Positions 35,504 through 44,336 of a DNA stretch of 64,000 bases are shown here, in pieces. The translations under genes and the position numbers were made by a program. The notes beneath the pieces were generated by a model. The model searched no databases. It was not told the origin of the DNA and saw only the letters and a program-made list of their open reading frames with translations. Source of the DNA: Mucilaginibacter ginkgonis (lineage in GTDB: Bacteria > Bacteroidota > Bacteroidia > Sphingobacteriales > Sphingobacteriaceae); assembly GCF_009754905.2 (NCBI RefSeq), contig NZ_CP066775.1, positions 1,488,001 through 1,552,000 on the forward strand. Direction: 5' to 3'. The first letter of the stretch is position 1. Every line of letters begins with the position of its first letter.

Positions 35504-36223
35504 ATGGAAAATATTTACAATGATCCCATTATCTCGATTTTTTGGGATAAGGTGACTAACTGGATGGCTTTTCTTCAGCAAAATCCATATTGGCGCAAGT
35601 TTAACAAAGAGAAAATTAGTTACACACTCATATACGACGAGCATGTTAATGAAGATGGTATTCATGAGTTTGAATTCGATGAACAAACAAAGAAAGAGCA
35701 TGAGTTTTTAATGTGTTATGTCGAACTTATTTCATGTCTGAACGCCCTTGTAGAGTGCGAATATTATTTTCGTCGCTATCCGTTTAATGGGTTGCCCGTA
35801 CGTCATGCTGACTACTTGACGCGTAATTGCGAAGTGTTTTTTAACAAAATATATGAATTTAGGGAACGCATTAAAAATCTGGGTGCTGCATATAAAGCGG
35901 TTTCTCCAAACCATTATATGGATACTGGTCGACTCATCAAGCATTACGATAACAGCTTTAGTTACGAATTAAAGGAAAGGAATTTGTTAAATCATCACAG
36001 CCGTTTTAGTGATATAGCGCTAAACAAGTTGGGGATAATAAAGATACTTGAGGAAGAAGACACTAAGTTGGCATTTTTAGAAAGCTCTAATGTGGAATAT
36101 CGCCGCATTTGTAGATTGTGGGTTAAAAAAGTACAAACTAGAAGTGAGGTCGTAAAAAAATACCTAGTTGCAATTACAGAACATCTAACAAGGTATTGTG
36201 GATTTTTGAATGCTGTTAAATAA
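35504..36223 (+). CDS. HEPN-like helical protein of unknown function
   Basis: A 239-residue protein, almost fully helical, with no signal or membrane segment. A candidate HEPN motif R-x4-H is ERNLLNHH at about residues 158-165, with Asn after the Arg as in HEPN RNases. A second polar helix RNCEVFFNKIYEFRERI precedes it. The HEPN call rests on this motif and the helical pattern only. It lies 68 bp after the RES gene and 93 bp before the GHKL gene, in the same direction. Confidence 0.5.
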   Translation: MENIYNDPIISIFWDKVTNWMAFLQQNPYWRKFNKEKISYTLIYDEHVNEDGIHEFEFDEQTKKEHEFLMCYVELISCLNALVECEYYFRRYPFNGLPVRHADYLTRNCEVFFNKIYEFRERIKNLGAAYKAVSPNHYMDTGRLIKHYDNSFSYELKERNLLNHHSRFSDIALNKLGIIKILEEEDTKLAFLESSNVEYRRICRLWVKKVQTRSEVVKKYLVAITEHLTRYCGFLNAVK

Positions 36224-36298
36224 TGCATATCAAATTTTCAACTATAATAAGGTAATTCGCACACATTAGGTGTTGCTTTTCTACATACGAAATATTGT

Positions 36299-36306
36299 TA
36301 ATTTTG
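36299..36306 (+). promoter_or_regulatory. Possible internal promoter of the GHKL-PRTase pair
   Basis: TAATTTTG fits TAnnTTTG and lies 10 bp before the GHKL start. The -33 region is only weakly matched (TTG / TTTC). The transcript would be nearly leaderless. Confidence 0.45.
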
Positions 36307-36316
36307 ACATTGACTA

Positions 36317-37519
36317 ATGATTATTTTTAACCATAAAACAAGCTTAAACTCACTCGAAGACGCATATGAAAAACTCGGAGCCGATAACTCGGTTGACATC
36401 AAGATTTCTAAATCGTTTTCAAATGATGATTTCGGCTTAACACCTGCAATTATCCAATTTTTCGCGACATGGTATCATAGTAACTCTGGAAAGATCATTT
36501 TTGATATAAAAACGGAAGACGTTTCTAATGTTAATTCAGAGTTGTCAGACAAATACTTATCAGATTTTTATCGTCTTGATTTTCTTTTTACCTGCGTGGT
36601 ATATTGTTGGATTAGGCCGATTGAAGATATAGAAGGACGGAATATAAAACCGTTGTTGCGGTTACAGAACGAAAGTCATCACCGCAAAATGAGACGGCAA
36701 CAAATCAACGGGTTTCAAGCAATTTTAGCATGCTTTGACCATCTCGGCAATCAAAAGGGTCTTTTAAATGCCTTCTACACAGATGATGAATTTATTGATA
36801 ATGAAATTGACTTTGATAGAGCGATCGACAAGTCTTTAAGGCAAGTCACATCTTTGAATGTTCAACTTCAACTATCAAATTTTGCTCCCGTGAGACAGGA
36901 TGTAATCGATGTTATTTTTGAGCTCGTAAAAAACACAAATGATTGGGCAAGAGCAGATATCAATGAGCGACCATTGACCCCAAATAGTCGAGGATTATAC
37001 CTTAAAACCCATCGTCGTACTAAGGCCAGTTTTCTAGATATCTACCATGAATATGCGGGATTAAATGGTTTTTTCACCTCAAACTATTTTGAAACAAACT
37101 CAAATAACGAATTATATTTTTTAGAAATATCTGTGTTTGACACTGGCGTTGGTTACGTTAATCGCTTCACTAAAAGACCCACTAATGACTTTTCAACGGA
37201 AGAGCAAGTCGAGGTTATAAAAGAGTGTATGTTGGTCAATAATACATCAGCAACCGGATTAACCGGGAAGTCAAAAGGTAAAGGCTTAGATCGGATCATG
37301 AGAACACTGAACGATAAGGGTTTCTTCTGGCTAAGAACAGGTAATGTTTCTGTTTTCAGAAATCTCATTCAAAATCATTACAAACCCGATGGACTGGTGA
37401 CTGATATTCAGCTCTATGATTGGCGGGAAAATTCTAATGATCGGTTCACTCCTCTCTTCTTGGTCAAAGGAACCGTTGCAACTCTTATATTTCCTTTAAT
37501 GAGGAGGAGCAATGTCTGA
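36317..37519 (+). CDS. GHKL-type ATPase
   Basis: A 400-residue protein. The Bergerat ATP-binding motifs are in order: N box VIFELVKNTNDWA (about 197-209), G1 VFDTGVGYV (about 273-281) and G2 GKSKGKGLDRIMRTL (about 318-332). The first 190 residues are not recognised. No histidine-kinase dimer domain, transducer domain or membrane segment is seen, so it is neither a normal sensor kinase nor a complete MutL or gyrase-like protein. It overlaps the next gene by eight bases, so both products are probably made together and act together. Confidence 0.82.
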   Translation: MIIFNHKTSLNSLEDAYEKLGADNSVDIKISKSFSNDDFGLTPAIIQFFATWYHSNSGKIIFDIKTEDVSNVNSELSDKYLSDFYRLDFLFTCVVYCWIRPIEDIEGRNIKPLLRLQNESHHRKMRRQQINGFQAILACFDHLGNQKGLLNAFYTDDEFIDNEIDFDRAIDKSLRQVTSLNVQLQLSNFAPVRQDVIDVIFELVKNTNDWARADINERPLTPNSRGLYLKTHRRTKASFLDIYHEYAGLNGFFTSNYFETNSNNELYFLEISVFDTGVGYVNRFTKRPTNDFSTEEQVEVIKECMLVNNTSATGLTGKSKGKGLDRIMRTLNDKGFFWLRTGNVSVFRNLIQNHYKPDGLVTDIQLYDWRENSNDRFTPLFLVKGTVATLIFPLMRRSNV

Positions 37520-39923
37520 ATTTTATATCTATTCCTCGAAATATAATACTTTGAATGATTATGCTGAACTAGTCCCAAGATCTGTAACATTTATTTTTTC
37601 TCCCAATAATACACTTTCAGAGAAAAGCGCGCAAACAGAAATTAAAGAGTTTTATCAAACAAATTATCAAACCGACGAGATTATTATTATCGGTGGTACT
37701 TATCAGCAAAAACAACTCGAAGAAACCTTCATTATAAATCAACTTAGCACTTTCAAAAATGTTCCTAAGTTAAAAGCCGATCATCTTGCTGAACATGTTC
37801 ACGTCATGATTTTTAACAAAGACGGTCAACTAACTTGCTGTAACAGAAAAAAATCTATTGATAATGAAACATTAAATAAGTTATTAAATATAGGTATTGT
37901 ACTCATCTTTAAAAATAGAGGTGGACTAATTGAAGCAAAGGGTGATGCTCATCATTTTATATTTCCATCTGGAAAACACTGTGATAAGTTTCTCCGGACA
38001 GGCAATGTTTTGATGAATACTGCTGAAATCTATTTCATTGCATTTAGGCTTCTAGGATACTTTAACGAAAACAAGCACAAAAAGATCTTTTGTGATACCT
38101 CGTCAATTAACACACTAGCATTTGCATTAGCAGAATTGAAAAGCCGATTTGTTAAAAAACTACCTTTCATTCCAATTGAAAGTTTTTCATCCTATGAGGG
38201 TTTATTTTCAAAAAAAGTTCGGTTTTTTAATGATTCATTAATTTTGATATCGTCTTCTACTTCAGGTAATATTATTGAACGTATCCTCGAGCATGATGAG
38301 TCCGTAGATTCACGAAATATTATCATTATATATTTTTTAGGATCCTCAAAAGAATTTAAAAAGAAAGAACATAACATCTTGAGTAATTTAACTCTCTCGG
38401 AAAATAATCCCGTTGGATTTGAATTATATGATACGTATACAGGCAAAGAATGCAGCTTCTGCGCTAAAGGTTCATTTCCCGTCGAAGTTAAAGGTGATGT
38501 ATTTTTGCTCGAAAAACCAAAGGTTAATAAGCTCACAATTCGTGTTACTGATGCGCCTAAACGCTTAGCTGATTTTGTCCAACAATTTATGGCATCGATG
38601 CGCTTTAAAGAGCTTGTTTTTAAGGTCAATTATAAAGAAACGTACGAAGCGAATAGGAAGTACGAGATTTACTTCGACATCTATCAAGTATTAAATGAAA
38701 TTGAAAATCCACGTTACAAAAAGTATCGTCTTAAGCTTTATGATTTCATCAATCAATTCATCCCAAGTAACGCAAAATTTCTAATCGCCTTACCGGACGA
38801 GGGATCTAAAAAGCTGGCGGCAATGATATTGAACCACCTTAAACTCAATTATATCGTTGGTCAGGAACCGAAAATTGTTGATTTCGATAATGTTGCCGAA
38901 GTTATAGTTGATGAGAAAGTTGAAGGTGCAGCCGTAATCATAGCTTCATGCATTTCTAATGGTAAAAACCTACTTTATCTTAGCCGTGCTTTTCGTAATT
39001 ACGAACGCCTAAAGCTCATTTACTTTATTGGCCTAACGCGGACTCATAATCAAGAGGATCTAGATTTTCTTAAGAGTAACCTACGTCAAGGAAACTATGG
39101 TAAGGAAACCCATTCTTTTGTAGAAGTGGAAAGTTTCTTCTGCAATCGTGATGTGAAAGGAACCAACTGGCTGAATGAAAAAGAATTTATTCAATCTCAA
39201 TTATTACCATTAGCCAACGCTATGGAATATGAGAACGCAAAGCATTTTTTGGAAGAACGTGTCGAAATTATTAATGACAGTCAAAGCAAATTGAACAAGG
39301 GGCTTGCAAATGAACTTTTCTACCCAAGTACTGACACTGAACAGCTAGAGTTGAGAAAGGGTTTTGCGTTCATCAATTTCGGTACGAAATTCGAAGACCT
39401 AAGCCAAGCTGATGTTTACTTTACAATTTCCGCGATACTGAACCAGTTGAGAAATGCCAAGGAGCAAGGTCATTGTTTACGTCAATCAGAGTATGTGAGA
39501 AATCTCATTGATCCTGGCAACTTCAATAGGTTTAATGATGGTATTATTCAAGCAAGCATTTTACGTGGTGCGCGGACAACCGAGCTTGCTTACCGGATCG
39601 ATGATGACGCTAGTTTGAATATGAAATTAATTTTAGAAAAGATTATTTCAGAACATCATACGCCACAAGGCGAAGGATTGATAGAATTCTTATATGCGAT
39701 TGCCACCCAAAAATTGACTCTAAAGCAAGAACACCTCGAACAACTAAGCCACCAGATTGATCAAATACACAATAACGAGCTGGTTTTGTTATTCAACAAA
39801 TATATTAAAAACGAAATCATTAAAGAAAAGCCGACTTTACAACAAAAAATAACAGATCTCGAAAACCAAAATCAGGAACTCTTTGAGAAGATAGCGTTAT
39901 TAGAGGCAAAAATTCTAAGGTAA
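37512..39923 (+). CDS. Large protein with two phosphoribosyltransferase-like domains
   Basis: An 803-residue cytoplasmic protein. One PRTase-like unit covers about 130-270: FPSGKHCDKFLRTG resembles the orotate-PRTase entry motif, and LILISSSTSGNII stands where the PRPP loop should be. The second covers about 430-540: FLIALPDEGSKKLAA, then AVIIASCISNGKNLL. Neither loop has the usual acidic pair, so nucleotide or PRPP sensing rather than catalysis is likely. A CSFC motif lies near 313, and a coiled coil closes the protein (about 770-803). Starts eight bases inside the GHKL gene. Confidence 0.7.
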   Translation: MSEFYIYSSKYNTLNDYAELVPRSVTFIFSPNNTLSEKSAQTEIKEFYQTNYQTDEIIIIGGTYQQKQLEETFIINQLSTFKNVPKLKADHLAEHVHVMIFNKDGQLTCCNRKKSIDNETLNKLLNIGIVLIFKNRGGLIEAKGDAHHFIFPSGKHCDKFLRTGNVLMNTAEIYFIAFRLLGYFNENKHKKIFCDTSSINTLAFALAELKSRFVKKLPFIPIESFSSYEGLFSKKVRFFNDSLILISSSTSGNIIERILEHDESVDSRNIIIIYFLGSSKEFKKKEHNILSNLTLSENNPVGFELYDTYTGKECSFCAKGSFPVEVKGDVFLLEKPKVNKLTIRVTDAPKRLADFVQQFMASMRFKELVFKVNYKETYEANRKYEIYFDIYQVLNEIENPRYKKYRLKLYDFINQFIPSNAKFLIALPDEGSKKLAAMILNHLKLNYIVGQEPKIVDFDNVAEVIVDEKVEGAAVIIASCISNGKNLLYLSRAFRNYERLKLIYFIGLTRTHNQEDLDFLKSNLRQGNYGKETHSFVEVESFFCNRDVKGTNWLNEKEFIQSQLLPLANAMEYENAKHFLEERVEIINDSQSKLNKGLANELFYPSTDTEQLELRKGFAFINFGTKFEDLSQADVYFTISAILNQLRNAKEQGHCLRQSEYVRNLIDPGNFNRFNDGIIQASILRGARTTELAYRIDDDASLNMKLILEKIISEHHTPQGEGLIEFLYAIATQKLTLKQEHLEQLSHQIDQIHNNELVLLFNKYIKNEIIKEKPTLQQKITDLENQNQELFEKIALLEAKILR

Positions 39924-40248
39924 TTTGCAAATATTGGCTTCAAATAGGCATAGTCTCAAACTCTTTTGTGCCTTCGCATTATTGATTTGGAAAGTAATCT
40001 TCATTAAATTGAGCTCCGGACAATATTAGACTGTTGGGAGTGGCTTTAACTTATATTTATGCTCAAATGGGAAGTATCTAACCCAGAACCGAAGTCTTAG
40101 GCTATTTATACTAAGAGGAATGGTTTGGATTTTCACTACAATTGACCTATGTTAAAAGGAGAATTTATCAATTAAAGCGAAATTGATTACTCAACTGAAC
40201 AATGCGTGAATCCTAACAGAAAACCGTTACCTGATACGGGTGCTGACA
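39924..40248. other. Intergenic region between converging defence genes
   Basis: No gene and no clear terminator hairpin recognised in 325 bp of AT-rich sequence. It separates the double PRTase gene from the converging type IIG gene. Confidence 0.5.
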
Positions 40249-43200
40249 CTATGGGTTCAATGTTTTAATCAAATAAATTTCCTGCTTACTTAATTTATAA
40301 AGGCTAAAAATTAGATCATTTATAAAATCTTCAGTGTTTTTTATACTGGTTTGGATATCCTGATAAATAAGAACATTCTCATTAAATAAGTCCATCCATT
40401 CAAATTCTTCCTTTTTTGAAAGTAGATCGAGACCAGTAGCTCTCAATGTTTTGTTCAATTCATCAACAAATTGTGGAAAGGAACAGTCTTGCCAAGCTTT
40501 AAGTTTTGATAGTTCAGCACTAACGAACTTACTTGAGAGGTAGGAATAAAATTTATGGGTAATAGCCTCTGATTTTTTGGACAGTTCAATTAATATTTTG
40601 CACTTTTCAATGATTTTGAAATAGTGACTTTTTTCATTACTTAATTCAGATTTATCTAGATATAATGGTAGATCGGCGATTTTTTCTGTGCTTAATTGGT
40701 TGAACTGGCCTTGCACGATGTAATACTGAAGCAAGCTACTGTTTAAAATCGCATTGACATACATAGTTAACTCTATAGAATTTGTCTTTGTTTCTTTAAT
40801 CTTATCTATAATGGCAGAATTTGGAAAAATGAAATTTTGTCCTCCAGACCCTCCTCCAGAAGAGTAAAAAGACTGATCGGAAAACGTAAATACGTCCATA
40901 TTTTTCGTATTAACGACGATTTTTGATGACTCGAACGGTACATTGCGCCTTTCATACAAAGGGAGATACCATTTTTTCTGACGCATAATTTTTTGAACTG
41001 CTCCAGCGGAACTATAATTTTGTTTAATTTCATCGGTGGAGAAGCCTAAAAATTCTTTAAGCGTGATTACTTTGTTTTCGTTTATGGTAGATCTGTTTAA
41101 TAAAATTTTATCGAACTGCAAAAGATAGTCCTTGATTTTTTCGGTTAGATTGTGTTGACCAACATATATAACAAACGTATCTGTGTTATGGATGAACCAC
41201 TTTTTTAAGTGTTCCGGTTTATAGTAGAGCTTAATAAAATTTTTATCTTCTTCATCTAATAAAATCCAGTCGTTGTTTATTTTTAAGAAAACATCACCTT
41301 TCTGCCACTTGATATCTTTGTTTTTGTTTAATATGAAGATGCCTCTACCTAGATAATCTTCGCTTATTAATTTTGAAATGACATGTTTATTTGTCACCTT
41401 GTCTGCACCCGTCACTAGACCTTGAGAAATATCAAATACTTCTCCTAAAGGAACAATAAAGTTAGAATAGCTAATTTCAAATGAATTGAAATTCCAAGGT
41501 TTATATGTATCAGATTTTAATTTTTGCACGTCATAATTCAAATGATTTAGCTTGTCGAAAAGAACATTTTGAAGGGTCTCATAGTTATTGAGAGCTTTGA
41601 ATCGGAATGTATATTGACTCACCTTCTCTTTCTTCTGAGTTAGAATTAAACTCGTTGTTCCCACATCATCAAATACTTTAAGGTTATTGAAATCTACAAT
41701 TTCGACAATCTTTGACTCCTCTAACACTTCTTTTCTTACGTTGTTAGCCCAATCAGCATTAGTAAATTCTCTTGGAACAATTAAACTCTGAACTCCACCA
41801 TCTTTTAAAAGGTCAATCCCGTGTTTTATAAAAAAGTAATATGTGTTTGATCTACGTCTATAGTAACCATTCCATTTCGGAACTTTTTTGAGGTCTTCAA
41901 AAATGTTTGAATGACCTTTTTCTCCAACATAAGGAGGATTTCCAATTATGACATCAAATCCTCCTCGTTCAAAAATATGAGGAAACTCTTTTAACCAATC
42001 AAATGCATTTTTACCAGCAATATTTGCATCACTAATTAATGAATTACCACATTTGATATTGTTATTTAGATCATTTAATTTCCTGTTAGTCTTAGCTGTT
42101 CGTAACCATAAAGACAGTTTTGCAATCTCAACGCTCTCTTCATTTAAGTCAACTCCAAAAAGATTATTCTCAAGAATGCTCTTCTCAACATCACTGAGCA
42201 AAAGAGTATCGCTAAACAGCTTCGCTTGCAATTCGTCGATATAACGATGCTCGTTGATCAAATAGTCTAGCGCTTGATTTAGAAATGCACCTGAACCACA
42301 TGATGGGTCGCAGATTGTTAATTGTAAAAGCCATTTTCTATATTCAGTCAGATTATCAACTAGACTCTGAATCGTCCTTTTTTGCCGCCTTCGATCTAAT
42401 GTATAATCTTCCTCAATTATCTTTTGATATACCTTTCTTTCTAAGCACAGCTTCCCAATTGTGTTATCTACGATGTATTTTGTGATATACTTTGGAGTAT
42501 AAAAAACACCATCCTTTTTTTGCTTGGTATTAGATTTATCAAATTCGAGGCCTTCGAGTTTCGCCTTTATTTCATCAAGTTCATTAAGTGAGTTTTCAAA
42601 AATATGACCTAAAATATTTACATCAACTTCACTTTGAAAATTATATTCGGATAAAGTAAACGTATGTCTGTAAAGAAGCTCGTCATCGATATTAACAATA
42701 TCAAGAATTTCATCTGGTTTGAAAAGGCCCCCATTATAGGCAAAAACATCATATCGTTTACCTTTAAAGCCTAAATTAAGGTAATTAAAGTACTTCTTAA
42801 ATCGATCATATAGCCTGACGTCTTCATCACGATCCTGCAAGTCCCTCCAATCATTTAAAATAAGTCTAACAGAATTTGGTGGTAGTAACTGCCGATCTTC
42901 AGCAAAAAAAAGGAACAAAAATCTATCTAGCAGTTTTTGTGATTTTTTGAATAGCAGCAGTGGCTCAAGACTGGAATTTTTCAGCACTAAACTTTGGTAT
43001 AATTCTCTTTTAAACAAAGAATAGTCAAAGTATAACTTCTTTGTAATCTCTTTCTCTTTGCTTACAGATTCCTCTTTAATTATTTTTGGTAAATTCTTAA
43101 ATATGTTATCATAACTTAAGCATAAGTATAATAGAGCGAAATCTTCTTCTGTAAGCGTAAATAAATTAAACTCCAGATATTCAGTTGCGTTTTCTATATA

Positions 43201-43629
43201 AAAACGAAGCTTTTCAAAATTCGAGGTAATAATATATACGCATTCAGGCTGATTGTTTTTATAACCAAATGCTTGTGTTTCGACTTTAGTTAAATCTGTA
43301 GTATTTATCCCTTTAAGTTCTATAACTGCTGTAACTTTCCCATTTATAATAATTGCTCCATCCGCTTTTCGACTGTCTTTAGCATTTTTATATTCAGTAG
43401 TTAAATTAAAATAAGGAGCTGGATTCTTTGTATAGCCGAAAATATTTACAAACAAATCAATGAGAAACTCACCCTGATATTGCTCTTCCTTGCTTCTACG
43501 GATGTTTTCCTGAATTATTGCATTTTGAAAATGTCTTCTAAATAACTGCCATTTTATCGATATGGCGGTTCTATCTTGGCTGTTTAGATATTTATTTTGT
43601 ACGGATTTTTGGAAAAAAGTATTGCTCAT
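40249..43629 (-). CDS. Type IIG restriction-modification enzyme (nuclease, methyltransferase and recognition in one protein)
   Basis: An 1126-residue protein that should both cut and methylate DNA. An N-terminal PD-(D/E)xK nuclease is suggested by ADGAIIINGKVTAVIELKG (about 86-105, D then ExK). The gamma-type adenine methyltransferase has motif I DPSCGSGAFLNQ (about 440) and motif IV NPPY (about 563). The C-terminal third (about 720-1000) is the recognition domain. The ATG at 43629 is preferred over one 30 bp upstream, which would lie ahead of the RNA start predicted from 43649-43679. It protects the element or acts against phage. Confidence 0.92.
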   Translation of the reverse strand: MSNTFFQKSVQNKYLNSQDRTAISIKWQLFRRHFQNAIIQENIRRSKEEQYQGEFLIDLFVNIFGYTKNPAPYFNLTTEYKNAKDSRKADGAIIINGKVTAVIELKGINTTDLTKVETQAFGYKNNQPECVYIITSNFEKLRFYIENATEYLEFNLFTLTEEDFALLYLCLSYDNIFKNLPKIIKEESVSKEKEITKKLYFDYSLFKRELYQSLVLKNSSLEPLLLFKKSQKLLDRFLFLFFAEDRQLLPPNSVRLILNDWRDLQDRDEDVRLYDRFKKYFNYLNLGFKGKRYDVFAYNGGLFKPDEILDIVNIDDELLYRHTFTLSEYNFQSEVDVNILGHIFENSLNELDEIKAKLEGLEFDKSNTKQKKDGVFYTPKYITKYIVDNTIGKLCLERKVYQKIIEEDYTLDRRRQKRTIQSLVDNLTEYRKWLLQLTICDPSCGSGAFLNQALDYLINEHRYIDELQAKLFSDTLLLSDVEKSILENNLFGVDLNEESVEIAKLSLWLRTAKTNRKLNDLNNNIKCGNSLISDANIAGKNAFDWLKEFPHIFERGGFDVIIGNPPYVGEKGHSNIFEDLKKVPKWNGYYRRRSNTYYFFIKHGIDLLKDGGVQSLIVPREFTNADWANNVRKEVLEESKIVEIVDFNNLKVFDDVGTTSLILTQKKEKVSQYTFRFKALNNYETLQNVLFDKLNHLNYDVQKLKSDTYKPWNFNSFEISYSNFIVPLGEVFDISQGLVTGADKVTNKHVISKLISEDYLGRGIFILNKNKDIKWQKGDVFLKINNDWILLDEEDKNFIKLYYKPEHLKKWFIHNTDTFVIYVGQHNLTEKIKDYLLQFDKILLNRSTINENKVITLKEFLGFSTDEIKQNYSSAGAVQKIMRQKKWYLPLYERRNVPFESSKIVVNTKNMDVFTFSDQSFYSSGGGSGGQNFIFPNSAIIDKIKETKTNSIELTMYVNAILNSSLLQYYIVQGQFNQLSTEKIADLPLYLDKSELSNEKSHYFKIIEKCKILIELSKKSEAITHKFYSYLSSKFVSAELSKLKAWQDCSFPQFVDELNKTLRATGLDLLSKKEEFEWMDLFNENVLIYQDIQTSIKNTEDFINDLIFSLYKLSKQEIYLIKTLNP

Positions 43630-43648
43630 ACCTATTTGTGGGTCGAAT

Positions 43649-43679
43649 CGAAAGTACAAACTACATATAAATGCACAAA
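43649..43679 (-). promoter_or_regulatory. Promoter of the type IIG gene
   Basis: On the minus strand TTTG (43676-43679) is followed after 19 bp by TACTTTCG (43649-43656), one mismatch from TAnnTTTG. It predicts RNA starting near 43643 and a 14-base leader to the ATG at 43629. Confidence 0.6.
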
Positions 43680-44068
43680 CTTATCATCTTACAAAAAATC
43701 TTTATGAATTTCTTATAAAAGTTGGCAAATTAATTAATCCAATTCTGTTGTATAAAATTCACTATAATAGTGGTCTATATCGAATTGTCCTGTTAACCGC
43801 TTAGGGACACAAACAGAACGATCTGTCCTTAGTACACTGATATTTTAAGTTAATCACTGCAAACAACGTTATTAAGACAGTATATAACCCTAATATCTGT
43901 ATTTGACAAATGAAGAACATACAACATATACTTATAATATGAAATAGAACTCGTATATTTAATTACCGATTGAGATTATTCAATTTGATTTGAGAGGGTC
44001 TTTCAAGAGACCCATTTTTCAAAAAGCTTCAATATATAGCTCAGAGTGCGATATTAAAGAGGATTACA
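43657..44068. other. Right end of the element, non-coding
   Basis: No gene recognised. At 43996-44013 there is a hairpin GGGTCT-TTCAAG-AGACCC followed by ATTTTTC. It holds GAGACC, the motif also seen at the left end of the element, so it may be an arm-type site, a terminator, or both. Confidence 0.5.
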
Positions 44069-44085
44069 AATCCCTCTCTCTCCGC
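44069..44085. repeat. Attachment site, right (tRNA end duplicate)
   Basis: Exact 17-base copy of 20197-20213 in the same orientation. The flanking bases differ from the tRNA, so the copy is limited to the recombination core. Confidence 0.9.
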
Positions 44086-44107
44086 TGATTTCAATATCAA
44101 AACATAC

Positions 44108-44140
44108 AAAAGCCCGTAAATCTCATGATTACGGGCTTTT
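44108..44140 (+). terminator. Hairpin terminator after the right att site
   Basis: AGCCCGTAA / TTACGGGCT stem with A-rich left and T-rich right ends (TTTTCTTTTG). It lies 23 bp after the att copy, like the terminator after the tRNA at 20237. It probably belongs to the left end of the second module. Confidence 0.8.
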
Positions 44141-44181
44141 CTTTTGTTATCAGATGTACAAAATGTTCACCAAAACCCATT

Positions 44182-44236
44182 ATTCTGGTGAGTGATTCGG
44201 TGAGTCAGCGATCAAAAAAAGCTGACTCACCAGAAT
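44182..44236. promoter_or_regulatory. Possible integrase arm sites, second module
   Basis: GGTGAGT occurs at 44187-44193 and 44199-44205, and inverted as ACTCACC at 44225-44231, within two perfect inverted pairs: ATTCTGGTGAGT / ACTCACCAGAAT and GGTGAGTCAGC / GCTGACTCACC. The layout copies that at 20302-20361 with a different sequence. Confidence 0.5.
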
Positions 44237-44336
44237 CGCATCAAAATGCTGATTATCAACATGTTCAATCAATGAACATCTTGTCTACAAGTAGCTGCAA
44301 ACTTAATTTTGTTTCACTTTTAATGTATTAAACATT

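Larger units (their letters stand above)
20197..44085. mobile_element. Integrative mobilizable element in tRNA-Ser
   Basis: About 23.9 kb bounded by exact 17-bp copies of the tRNA 3' end. A tyrosine integrase is next to the left end, and mobilization genes (HTH, mobC, relaxase) lie in the middle; no type IV secretion genes were seen, so it would be mobilized by another element. Cargo includes toxin-antitoxin-like and defence-like genes and a type IIG restriction-modification enzyme. Gene-to-gene spacing is looser than in the flanking chromosome, and an IS110-family copy has inserted. GAGACC motifs occur near both ends. Confidence 0.9.

Noticed and set aside
36317-37519. Ordinary sensor histidine kinase
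   Set aside because: No phospho-His dimer domain, PAS or membrane segment; only the GHKL ATPase motifs are visible.
40249-43629. BREX PglX or type I HsdM as identity of the large methyltransferase
   Set aside because: An N-terminal nuclease-like ExK segment and a C-terminal recognition part are in one chain, and no other BREX or type I subunits are next to it.
20197-44085. Classification as a full conjugative element
   Set aside because: No TraG-like, VirB4-like or other secretion pore gene was seen; only mobilization genes are present.
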